Source of the DNA: Gnetum montanum
Taxonomy: Eukaryota > Streptophyta > Gnetopsida > Gnetales > Gnetaceae
Reading direction: 5' to 3'
Length of the DNA stretch: 64,000 bases
NCBI GenBank assembly: GCA_015680685.1
Contig: MNCI01011044.1
Span: 5,623-69,622, forward strand
Shown: one piece after another, positions 49,541 through 58,428 of the stretch
How positions within the stretch are numbered: the stretch's first letter is position 1
Layout: each line of letters opens with the position of its first letter
Position numbers and translations under genes: made by a program
The notes under the pieces: model-generated
What the model was told of the DNA's origin: nothing
Database searches by the model: none
Seen by the model: the letters and a program-made list of their open reading frames with translations, nothing else

Positions 49541-51435
49541 GTTACTGTCAACACCGAATGTGTTGATAATGTAGTTGGCATTGTTGTCATTAAAAGGATG
49601 TGTATAGACATGTAAAAATTAATTTTTGGGACACACTGGGTTACTCTTCTCTAAAATTAGTTTCCCATGATCAATCATCCTTTCAATGTCATCTTTTAAT
49701 GCCATAGAGTAATCCATGTCATGACCACACTATTGATGGTAGTCACAAAACTACTCCAGTCTAAAATTCTTAAGAACTAGAGGCTTATTGAGTAAGGCCA
49801 AAGAGGGGTTCCTACAAAGTTCATAGTACTATTGATGTTTTTTGATTTCCTCCTCTGACATTCACTTGTGTTGAATATACCCTGCTACTAGTAATTGCTT
49901 CAGAAGTTCTAAACACTTCATGGGTAGTGGGCTATATTTAGAGAAATATTTACATTGAAAGTTTGGCTTAGTGGGTGTAGATGCTTTAGATGCAGATGTG
50001 GAGGGTAGAGATGTGTTGTCCTAGTTGGGCATCGGGTTACATGCTACTATGACCACTTTCTTATTATTCTTCTTATTGTTGGGTTTGGCTTCATTTTTCA
50101 TAGTGGCCACTATGGCTATTGCAGCCTTGCCCTTGTCCTTCTTTGTGAACATGTTCTTGTATGTAACATAAGCTAGGTCTTTGCTTCCCTCAGCTATGTC
50201 TTATATGCTCTTTATCTGTGTAAAATCCTGATTAAGAGTCTGGGGAGCAAGATAGTACAATTTGGACTTGATGAAGTTGTTCACTGCACCCTTAAAGATA
50301 ACCAACAAATGGGCCTCCACGATGGGCTCACAGATCTCATTAAGGGTAGTACTCCACTGCTGTATGAATTTCTGGACTCATTCCAATGGATCTTGCTTCA
50401 CACTCATTAGCTAATCTAGAGTAACTTCTGGTCTCAAGTTATACTTGAAACACATTATGAACTAGTTTAGGAGCTCCTCTAGGGTTGAGATGGAGAACTG
50501 TGAAAGCATGTGATAATAGTCTAGGGATTTTCCTATTAGAGACATAGCAAAGACGTAGATGATTGTGTGTGGCCATTGTTGTAGGAGAAGGGATTCAGAT
50601 ATGAATGTGACAAGATGTCCATTGGGTTCACCCTCCTCATTGTATTTTCTGAAATAGGGGAGTGGCATCCTAGGGGGTAAAGTTAGCATGGGGACTACTA
50701 GGTTAATGGGATCATCTTGATAGAAGTCCATGACTTGTATCATGTCAGAATTGGTGATCTTAAGGCATTTAATTTCCTCTGTAAGGGTCTAGATAAGCTA
50801 GAATGCTTGATCCAGACCTAGGGATGGTGTAAACAGTTGGGGAGCTACCGGGGAAACTCCTTTCTATGGCATGGTAGGGGCAGTGACGTAAGCCATAGGT
50901 TGTGCCATTGGGGTGGCCGTTATGAAATGTGTTGCTTGTGATGTCCACCATTCGGTAAGTGGTATCATTGGAGTAGTAGTTACTGGTTGTGCTATACCAT
51001 AGTCCATTTGTGGAGCCATTGGGAAGGATCATAGTATTGCACTTGGTTGTATCATTTGCAAGACTTGCTACGTTTGATGGTGAGTGTAGTAGGACATCTA
51101 TGATGGTTGTGAAATAGGAGGAGAAGTGAATGAAGTCCACCATGTGGCAAGACTGGGCCCATCGTTGATAGTGGGATGGGTGTAGATACTGGAACAGATG
51201 TGGAAGCTACATGTGACTATGATATAGGTACTATACTGATCTAAATCATCGGTGCAAGGCTAGAAGGGAAACAAACACTAAAAGATTGTCAGGTAGACAC
51301 AGCTGACCTTGTCTTTGCCCGAGGGCAAGCCGGAAAAGTAAACGAAGGTAGAGTGCCTTGGATTATTTGCATGCAAATCAACCAAAAAATTCCCCTAGCA
51401 TAAATTATGACTTGTGTTGTGGTTATATTTACTAA
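49541..51435 (-). pseudogene. gag of element D
   Basis: The capsid core on minus at about 50743-50200 reads MDFYQDDPINLVVPML, LPYFRKYNEEGEPNGHLV, WPHTIIYVFAMSLIGKSLD, aligning with the gag of C. A downstream Lys-rich stretch (KKNNKKVV) is near 50065. Upstream, 51143-50769 is a 124-codon open stretch rich in Ser/Thr/Asn/Tyr (the linker before capsid). 51200-51435 has no readable motif and would hold the gag N-terminus. The gene is cut at 51435 by B's LTR. Confidence 0.72.
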
Positions 51436-53158
51436 TGTAATGACGGAAAACATCGGCAGCTGGAAATACCGACCGAGGTTCCACGTACACAGTTTTTACC
51501 ACGAATCTGCGCAAGGGCTAAGCTGGAAAAACGAATCCGTGGTGCCCTGAACGGTCTTGTCGATCAGACAGGGACTTACGGGTCAGTAAAATGATGCTAA
51601 TTATAGATCGATCGCAAAAAAGTGGGACAACGATGTATATGGACCATCGCGAAGATAACGCCAAAACGCCAAAAAGATGCGAATCGGGAGCAAAAATCGT
51701 GCAATTTGCGAAGATCAAAGATCTATGTTTCAATGCCAAATAGAATGTGTGGCTAGGTGTATACAATGTTATAGTGGGGGAAAAGCCCCGACAAATTAAA
51801 TACAAAGACGAGCACAAAATAGCAAGAAAACTGCCTAGACAGAAGTCTGATCTACCTTTTGGACCAAAGCTTAGGTGTAGGAATGGTCAAGCTCTGAAGT
51901 CCAACGATCTTCGAACCGATAGAACCTCCTGACCGGGCAAGACGACTCTGCAATTTCTGTTCTGCTTCTCAGCCTCAGATAGATCTGCTGTCTGGAGCTC
52001 GGGCGTGCTATATTTTGTTTCTGTTGAAGGATGATGTCTGCTGCCAAGAGGTTGCTCTTGTTTCTCTGTTTCAGGGTGATAAGTGCTCCCTTCTTCAGAA
52101 AATGCTCTTGTCCTCTTGGTCTGCTCTCAAAAGTGATAAGTGCTCTGGTGCTCTGTTTACTTGTCTTCCTGCTTCCGTTGTTGTCCTCTCCCTTTTGTTC
52201 ATGTGTCAACCGGGGTATTTATAGTCCGCGACATGCGCAACCCTGATGATGTGGGCCCGAATGTCGCGGATCCTGTAGACCTGCTCCTTTTATGTCGAAC
52301 TGCGACTACACACAACATGCTCGTTTGCGTGCGGTGCGTGTGGAGAGGAGGCCCATGATAAACACGTCTCGGCTGCGTTTGCACTCATTTGCGTTGCGTT
52401 GCGTGTATGAGTGCAAGCTTGATATAACAACCACGCGCTCAGGCTTGTTTTACGCTGATCACGCGACTGTGCGTGACGCAGCGTAAATAAGTGTGCATTT
52501 GCATTCTGACCTACGCACGAGTACGCATCGTTGCGTAAGGTGCATAAAGATTAGTTAACCAAGCGTCACGCGAGAACAAGTGCCAACCCGTCGTGTCTCT
52601 CTGGATTTTCCCCTTAACTGTCCCGGAGCTTATTACGCACATCACGCTGCCATGCGTGATGGAGCGTAAACTTGTCCTTAGACAAATTCGGGATGTCTTC
52701 ACTATCTTGGAGCTTATTACGCTCATCACGCTGCCGTGCGTGAGAGAGCATAAACTCGTCCTTGAACAGATTTGGGACGCGTTCATTGTCGTGGAGCTTA
52801 TCACGCTCATCACGCTGCCGTGCATGATGGAGCGTGAACTTGTCCTTAGACAAATTTAACTGTCTTCGGAGCTTATTACGCTCATCACGCTGCCGTGCGT
52901 GATGGAGCATAAACTTGTCCTTAGACAAATTTGAGGCGCTTTTATTGTCCTGGAGCTTGTTATGCTCATCTCGCTGCCGTGCGTGAGAGAGCGTAAACTT
53001 GTCCTTGAACAAATTTACCTGTCTTCAGAGCTTATTACGCTCATCATGCTGCCATGCGTGATGGAGCGTAAACTTGTCCTTAGACAAATTTGAGGCGCAC
53101 TCCTGCTCAAACTACGAATCTTCGCCTGAGGCCGACCCGTAATTTTCACGGTGTTTCA
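51436..53158 (-). repeat. 3' LTR of element B, complete
   Basis: 1,723 bp. Read on minus it runs from TGAAACACCGTG to ...CCGTCATTACA. It is homologous to A's LTR but has six rather than four of the roughly 80-bp palindromic subrepeats (52611-53095), which accounts for most of the length difference. It holds the same TACGC/GCGTA dyads at 52380-52560 and a TATA box at 52216. Confidence 0.9.
52216..52223 (-). promoter_or_regulatory. LTR TATA box, element B
   Basis: On minus TATAAATA, followed by CCCCGGTTGACAC exactly as in A's 5' LTR. Confidence 0.55.
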
Positions 53159-53171
53159 ATGGCCCCTCTTT
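53159..53171 (-). other. Polypurine tract, element B
   Basis: On minus AAAGAGGGGCCAT directly precedes the LTR's TGAAAC. Confidence 0.8.
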
Positions 53172-53869
53172 GTTGACGGTTAGAGGGCATACTCGAAGAA
53201 CGTCGACAAAAAATGCGAAACACCGGATTGGCAGAAGAAAGAACAACGTTCCTCCATGACTACTCAGGTATTGCTCCGTTTACGTAGAGGGAGAAGGTTT
53301 GCGAGTAGGAGAGGTAGAAGGGTGTAACTGGAAACAGGTTCTGGGAAGATGCAAACGGCATGTTTATTAATGTCAACAGGAATGCTTTCAGACGAGCGTA
53401 GTGCGTCAATCTGAGATATCTCTGTTACAAATTGTAGCAGGAATGCGTACAAAAGGAGCATTGCGCATCACTTTTGCGATGTCTCTGCTAGCGTGGATGC
53501 GAAAAATGAAGATTTGCCTATGCAACACTGCGTATGGGAACTGGGTGGTGGGGAAGAAGGGAACAAGGATGAAGCGTAGACGCGTGTCGGGAAGAAATGT
53601 ACAAAACTGAGTGGGTGGGCACACCTGAGCAGCCATTTCAGCACGCTGTTGTACTTCGCCGCTCAGATGTATGCACCTTTGAATGACATCCTCCGAGTTA
53701 AGCAGCCTGCAACCACAAAAGAAAACAGAGGACGCCATTGCTTATGGATAACAGACGGGGCTTTTGGAGCCAATGCTGTCGGATGTTAACCAGAGCCAAT
53801 GTACTGTCAAGATGAAGCCGGGGCACGCGGGGGAGGGCGCCGCCAATCCTGATGAGTCGGCCCTGCATA

Positions 53870-54070
53870 TCATCGTGAAAAGGCATCGGATGCAGTGCAG
53901 CTCACCGGTCGCACTAGGAACTGACCAGATGAATCTGTGAGGCCAGTGTCCGACAGCGATGATTGGCGGGGACCCACAGAGCCGTGACCAACGAGGGGTT
54001 CGTTGGGGCTCCCGCTAACGAGGCTAAACTCCCGGAGTTGCTTCCACCACGGTGGACACGGGGGCGGCAT
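53870..54070 (-). CDS. Small conserved ORF between array and 3' LTR, copy B
   Basis: 66 codons on the pol strand, starting MPPPCPPWWKQLREF and including SLVSGSPNEPLVGH. The frame and most residues match copy A; it ends a few codons earlier. Downstream, TTTGTGGTTGCAG (53706-53718, minus) looks like a splice acceptor before LLNSEDVIQRCIHLSGEV. No known domain. Conservation with element C's relic is the main evidence for coding. 53172-53700 shows nothing more. Confidence 0.4.
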   Translation of the reverse strand: MPPPCPPWWKQLREFSLVSGSPNEPLVGHGSVGPRQSSLSDTGLTDSSGQFLVRPVSCTASDAFSR

Positions 54071-54183
54071 CTCCGAGGGATCAGTAAGATGCCTCTGTGC
54101 CTGTCCGAAGAATCAGTAAGATGCCGGAGGGTGGGGACGCCGGAGCTGTCTCAGCATCCCACCCGGTTGGTTGTGTAGCTGTG

Positions 54184-54722
54184 TCAGGGATGATCCCACT
54201 CGCTTGATGCGTATGAATCCCAGTTTTGAGTCCTGGTAGACTGCTGTTACTGGTTTTAAGTCCGAGTAGACCATGGTCCCAGTTTAAAGTCTGGGCGGAC
54301 CGAGAAGTGCTAGTTTTTCGTCGTAGCGGACGGTGGATAGGCTGGTTTATGGTCTCAGCAGACCGTGCTGTGGATGTCAGTTTTACGTCGTGACCGAGGG
54401 ACAGATCTGTGCTGGTTTTACGTCACAGCAGATGGCTGCTTACCTGTGCCAGTTTAGCGTCGTGGCGGACGCGTGCAAATGGTGCCAGTTTTTCATCCTG
54501 GCAGAACTGTACAACAGTGCTAGTTTTACGTCGTGGCGGACGGTAACCACTTGCCAGTTTAGCGTCATGGCAGACGCATGCAAAGTATGCCAGTTTAGCG
54601 TCATGACGGACGGTCGGTGCCAGTTTAACGTCGTAGCGGACGTGCAGTGCCAGTTTTACATCGTAGCGGACGTGTGATGCCAGTTTAACGTCGTAGCGGA
54701 CGATTACCATCATACCTGTTGT
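54184..54722 (+). repeat. Tandem hairpin array 1, element B
   Basis: About fourteen units of 32-60 bp. On plus each is (C/T)AGTTT(T/A)A then a dyad: GCGTC(N6)GACGC at 54457-54472, ACGTC(N6)GACGT at 54628-54643, GGTCT(N4)AGACC at 54351-54364, CGTC(N6)GACG in others. The stem sequence changes while pairing is kept. The array ends 18 bp from the pol stop codon. Confidence 0.87.
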
Positions 54723-54739
54723 CAACACCGTCGTCGCTG

Positions 54740-57700
54740 TTAGATGAAGTACCACTTGAGATACAAATGATTCACAGGATTTATCAGCTCGTTGCCGTTA
54801 ACATCTGCCAATTTGAATGCTCCGTTGTTGTATGCGTCAGTCACCAAGAAAGGGCCTTCCCAATTTGCAGAGAACTTGCCTGCTGGTTCACGCACAGCCT
54901 TGAGAACCAGATCTCCTTTCTTGATCGGACGCTGCTGAAGATTGTGATGGTGCTTTTGCCTTTGCTTGTCCTGATATCTTTCAATTGCCTCAAGAGCCTG
55001 TATCCGCTTCTCTTCCAATGACTCCAAGTCCGCTATCCGAGCCTCGGTGTGTTGAGCCTCATTTATAACAGTGGAGAGGACAATCCTCAGAGAAGGGATC
55101 TGCAACTCGAGAGGTAGCACCGCCTCAGATCCGTAAACCAGGCTATAGGGCGTACTACCTGTAGCTGTCTTACACGTAGTACGATATGCCCATAGCACAT
55201 AGAGGATCTGTTCATGCCACCGCTTTTTGTTGCCGTCGAGCATTTTCTTGAGTAAGTTGATGATAATCTTATTCGAAGCTTCAGCTTGACCATTTGCTTG
55301 CGGGTAGTAAGGGGAGGAAAATGACTGTTTGATGCCTAAGTTGTCACAGAAAGACTTGGTATCCACGCTGCTAAACTGTGGCCCATTATCGATCACAATA
55401 GTCATTGGGAGACCAAATCTNCGTTGACACGTGTCACAGGTCTTAACCTTTGTCAGACAATCCCTTTCCATGCGTGGCCAGTAGTACCCTAGGCGACGGA
55501 TTTTTAGGGCCATAGCCCGTGGTGCTACGTGGCCACTGCACAGTCCCTCGTGGACTTCGTTGACAATGTGTTGTGCTTGGTCTGTGTTAACGTAGGTGAG
55601 CAACACGCCATCAAAGGAGCGTCTACAGAGAGTACTGTCTCCGATGATGACGTAGTACTTAGCGCGTTTACGGGTTGTGTCCTTTTGTGCGCGCGTTAAA
55701 GCAGCTGGTAACTCACCCTGTAAAAGATAAGATTTGATGTGATCATACCACTCAGGCGTGCTTTCCTCGGTAAGAGAGGAGATTTGCGTCGTCTGAATGA
55801 TAGGATCTGCGCAATCTGTAATCAATGCGGGGCAGGTGTTCAACAAGTGTGACGGTACGTGTAAAGCCAGAGTGGCTAGTGTGTCGGCCAGCGTGTTATC
55901 AGCTCGTGGGACGTGCTGGGCATCGAAGGTCATAAATCGCTTCAGGAGATCTTTAGCCTGATCACAGTAGGGCTGCAAGTGTACCGCCTTGCAGGCGTAG
56001 ACTCCAGTGATTTGATTTATGACCAGCATCGAATCACCCCTAACTGTCAGGTGTTGAACATCGAGTTTGCCTGCAGTTAGTAGTCCCCTGAGGAGTCCCT
56101 CATACTCTGCCACATTGTTCTTACAAGGGAAGGTCAATCGGTAAGCGTGTAGACGCACATCCCTAGGTGAGAGCGTAAGAACAGTGGCCGCACTGCCACC
56201 TCTGGCTGTCGAAGCTCCATCAAAGTATAATGTTGCTTCGAGGCCTGCCGAAGCAGGGCTTAAACTATCGAGGCCTACCGAAGCAGGGCTTAGACTATGT
56301 ACATGTTCGTCAGGAAACTCTGGTTCTACAGTGGCATGATTGTCAATTGGTGAGGTGGTTAACTGGTCGGCTATCGCTTGACCCTTCATAGATGACTGGC
56401 CAACGTAGTGGAGGTCGAACTCCGCAGTGATAGCCTTCCAGCGAGCTATTTTGCTACTTTCGTGTAAACTATGTGTAATTTCTCTAAGTATGTTATTTTT
56501 GCAAATAACGTTAACCTGGCTACAAAAAAGATAATGCCTACATTTCTTGAGCGTAAAAACTAACGCTAAGCAATTACGCTCAACATCGTTATACCTCGTC
56601 TCGTACGCACATAGGGCATGACTCAGATAGTAGATGGGCATCTGTGATCCGTCATCTCTTCTCTGACAGAGCAATGCCGCTATTGCTACGTCCGAAGTGG
56701 TGAGGTAGATGAAGAAAGGTAGGTCCCTTTGTGGCGGGAAGACCGTTGGCAAATGTTGCAGTTCCTGTTTCAGACTGTCAAACGCACGTTGGCAGTCATC
56801 GGTCCATTCAAAATTAACCTCCTTTTTCAGCAAGTGCTGCATGGGATGTAACTTGTTGGTTAATCTTGAAATGAACCTGCGTATGAATTGCAATCGTCCT
56901 TGTAACCCGCGGAGTTGCTTGAGATCTGTGGGAGGTTGCAACGCGAAAATGGCTTGGACCTTATCAGGGTCAACTCGTATGCCGGTTTCAGACACCACAA
57001 ACCCCAGCATGCGTCCGATTTTGACCCCGAATACGCACTTCTTTGGGTTAAGCCGGAGCTCGTGCGTGGCGCATCTTTTAAGGACTAACTCCAGATCCTC
57101 TGAATGATCTTCTGACTTCAAAGACTTTACAGCTATGTTGTCTACATAATCATTCAGCCTCCCCATGAGATAGTCACTAAAGATGTACGTCATAGCCCGC
57201 TGGTACGTTGCTCCGGCGTTCTTCAGACCAAAAGGCATCATGGTATAGCAAAATGTTCCCCAGGGTGTCATGAAAGTTGTTGTCAACTGATGTTCTGGGT
57301 TAATGTGAATCTGGTTATAGCCTGAAAAGCCATCCATGAAGGACAGAAGCGCATGCCCAGCTGTTGTATCCACTAGCTGGTCGATACTCGGCAATGGGAA
57401 ATTATCCTTGATTGTGGCTTTGTTCAAATCCCGGAAATCTATGCATATGCGTATGCCTCCGGTCTTCTTTGACACAACCACAATGTTGGATACCCAGTCT
57501 GAATAATCAACCGTGCGTATGAAACCAGCCTGATACAGCTTGGTGATTTCATCACGCACTGCTAGCGCGATCTCTGGTTTGATTTTGCGTGCCTTTTGCC
57601 TGACTGGCTTGATCTGGGGATCGAGGATGATATTATGCTGGACTAGTCTAGGATCTAACCCAGGCATATCCTCATACGACCACGCAAAGACAGTGATGTC

Positions 57701-58003
57701 TTGTAGGACTTGCATGATTGTGTTGCGCGTTTTCTCGTCTAGTAAGGAACTGACTTTAAGCGTCTTGGTCTCACCCCTGTGCGTAACGATAGGGACCTCA
57801 CAAAGGGGGTCCTCAGTTATGTCCCCGGACTCCAGGTCTAGCGTATGCGTCGACTGCTCTGGCCATTCTGGGGACATTTCTGATGTAGCTATAGTTACGC
57901 CTGTCAAAGGGGGGTTAGTGTCGATAAGTGAGGAATCGAATTGCCTAACTAAGTGCCCGTATGGGCCTGTCAAAACTAGAGGTGTTGAAAGTGCAGCATC
58001 CAT
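54740..58003 (-). CDS. pol of element B: RT, two RNase H, integrase (integrase part missing at N)
   Basis: 1,087 codons from MDAALSTPLVLTGPYG, open throughout. Reverse transcriptase about 150-350: RICIDFRDLNKA, FMDGFSGYNQI, and YVDN at 286-289, where A, C and D have YVDD or YMDD; loss of the second Asp should abolish polymerase activity. Retroviral-type RNase H about 428-550. Archaeal-like RNase H about 592-712 with D595, E633, D657 and D707 visible. HHCC segment (HEGLCSGH...CDTC) near 800-830. A single N at 55421 then replaces about 77 codons, including the first catalytic Asp of integrase. The rest (VIDNGPQF, AEASN) is present. A 10-residue linker unit (LSPASxGLxS) is doubled at about 571-590. 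The dual RNase H marks the Tat lineage. Confidence 0.92.
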   Translation of the reverse strand: MDAALSTPLVLTGPYGHLVRQFDSSLIDTNPPLTGVTIATSEMSPEWPEQSTHTLDLESGDITEDPLCEVPIVTHRGETKTLKVSSLLDEKTRNTIMQVLQDITVFAWSYEDMPGLDPRLVQHNIILDPQIKPVRQKARKIKPEIALAVRDEITKLYQAGFIRTVDYSDWVSNIVVVSKKTGGIRICIDFRDLNKATIKDNFPLPSIDQLVDTTAGHALLSFMDGFSGYNQIHINPEHQLTTTFMTPWGTFCYTMMPFGLKNAGATYQRAMTYIFSDYLMGRLNDYVDNIAVKSLKSEDHSEDLELVLKRCATHELRLNPKKCVFGVKIGRMLGFVVSETGIRVDPDKVQAIFALQPPTDLKQLRGLQGRLQFIRRFISRLTNKLHPMQHLLKKEVNFEWTDDCQRAFDSLKQELQHLPTVFPPQRDLPFFIYLTTSDVAIAALLCQRRDDGSQMPIYYLSHALCAYETRYNDVERNCLALVFTLKKCRHYLFCSQVNVICKNNILREITHSLHESSKIARWKAITAEFDLHYVGQSSMKGQAIADQLTTSPIDNHATVEPEFPDEHVHSLSPASVGLDSLSPASAGLEATLYFDGASTARGGSAATVLTLSPRDVRLHAYRLTFPCKNNVAEYEGLLRGLLTAGKLDVQHLTVRGDSMLVINQITGVYACKAVHLQPYCDQAKDLLKRFMTFDAQHVPRADNTLADTLATLALHVPSHLLNTCPALITDCADPIIQTTQISSLTEESTPEWYDHIKSYLLQGELPAALTRAQKDTTRKRAKYYVIIGDSTLCRRSFDGVLLTYVNTDQAQHIVNEVHEGLCSGHVAPRAMALKIRRLGYYWPRMERDCLTKVKTCDTCQXRFGLPMTIVIDNGPQFSSVDTKSFCDNLGIKQSFSSPYYPQANGQAEASNKIIINLLKKMLDGNKKRWHEQILYVLWAYRTTCKTATGSTPYSLVYGSEAVLPLELQIPSLRIVLSTVINEAQHTEARIADLESLEEKRIQALEAIERYQDKQRQKHHHNLQQRPIKKGDLVLKAVREPAGKFSANWEGPFLVTDAYNNGAFKLADVNGNELINPVNHLYLKWYFI
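55421..55421. other. Single-N assembly join within integrase
   Basis: On minus, TGTGTCAACG-type sequence (end of the zinc-binding region) is joined through one N to AGATTTGGTCTCCC. In A about 231 bases lie between these points. The join keeps the frame by chance or design. Confidence 0.85.
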
Positions 58004-58253
58004 CCTTCGTCTGTCCTACAAAATCGACAAGAGCGTAAATGGTTAGGAGACAGATGACGGGATGCCGCCAGACGTGGCATGCTAAAAGAAAATGTGTAAT
58101 CAATGAAACCCGATTACGAGGCGATAAGATGAAGTAGTTTAACGTCATTTCGGACAGACGAGCGTGCGATATCAACCGAATTAATACCAGATTTTTGGAT
58201 TCCGTTTCCGGAAAGTTCCGCTTAAATCTGGGGTCAAGTCGGAAATTTTCGCG

Positions 58254-58261
58254 TATAAATA
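58254..58261 (+). promoter_or_regulatory. TATA box of the antisense gene, copy B
   Basis: TATAAATA lies 175 bp before the exon 1 ATG (58429), in the 425-bp interval between divergent pol and antisense gene starts. It lies in the same place in A, C and D. It shows that transcription need not rely on an LTR. Confidence 0.6.
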
Positions 58262-58428
58262 GGTGATTTTAGATGAAAAATGATTGCTGACTATCTGGAT
58301 TTACAAGCAGAGGAAAAGCAGAGCAGGAGAAAAGAAGAGGCGTGAGCTAGGCAGAGCGGAGAAAGGCAGAACTGTAAGTATTCCTGCTATTCGTAAGCAA
58401 GCTGTGAAGAAATCCTACAACTAGCGTA

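Larger units (their letters stand above)
9223..51435 (-). mobile_element. Element D, Tat-lineage LTR retrotransposon, interrupted by C and B
   Basis: On the minus strand, reading from the right: gag (51.2-49.5 kb), protease (48830-48258), antisense gene on plus (43134-47713), pol (42494-39028), tandem array, 3' UTR, then 3' LTR (10363 to about 9223). Element C interrupts the 3' UTR: sequence left of 10577 and right of 37420 joins into one 3' UTR resembling that of B (compare GTTAACATAGAGGGAGAAGG at 10529 with the equivalent in B near 53280). Element B is inserted at 51436, so D's leader and 5' LTR are not seen. All D genes carry stops. Confidence 0.7.

Noticed and set aside
54423-54755. 110-codon ORF on minus reading RYDVKLA repeats, and its counterpart at 19806-19997
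   Set aside because: It is array 1 translated. The frame is not kept between A and B units.
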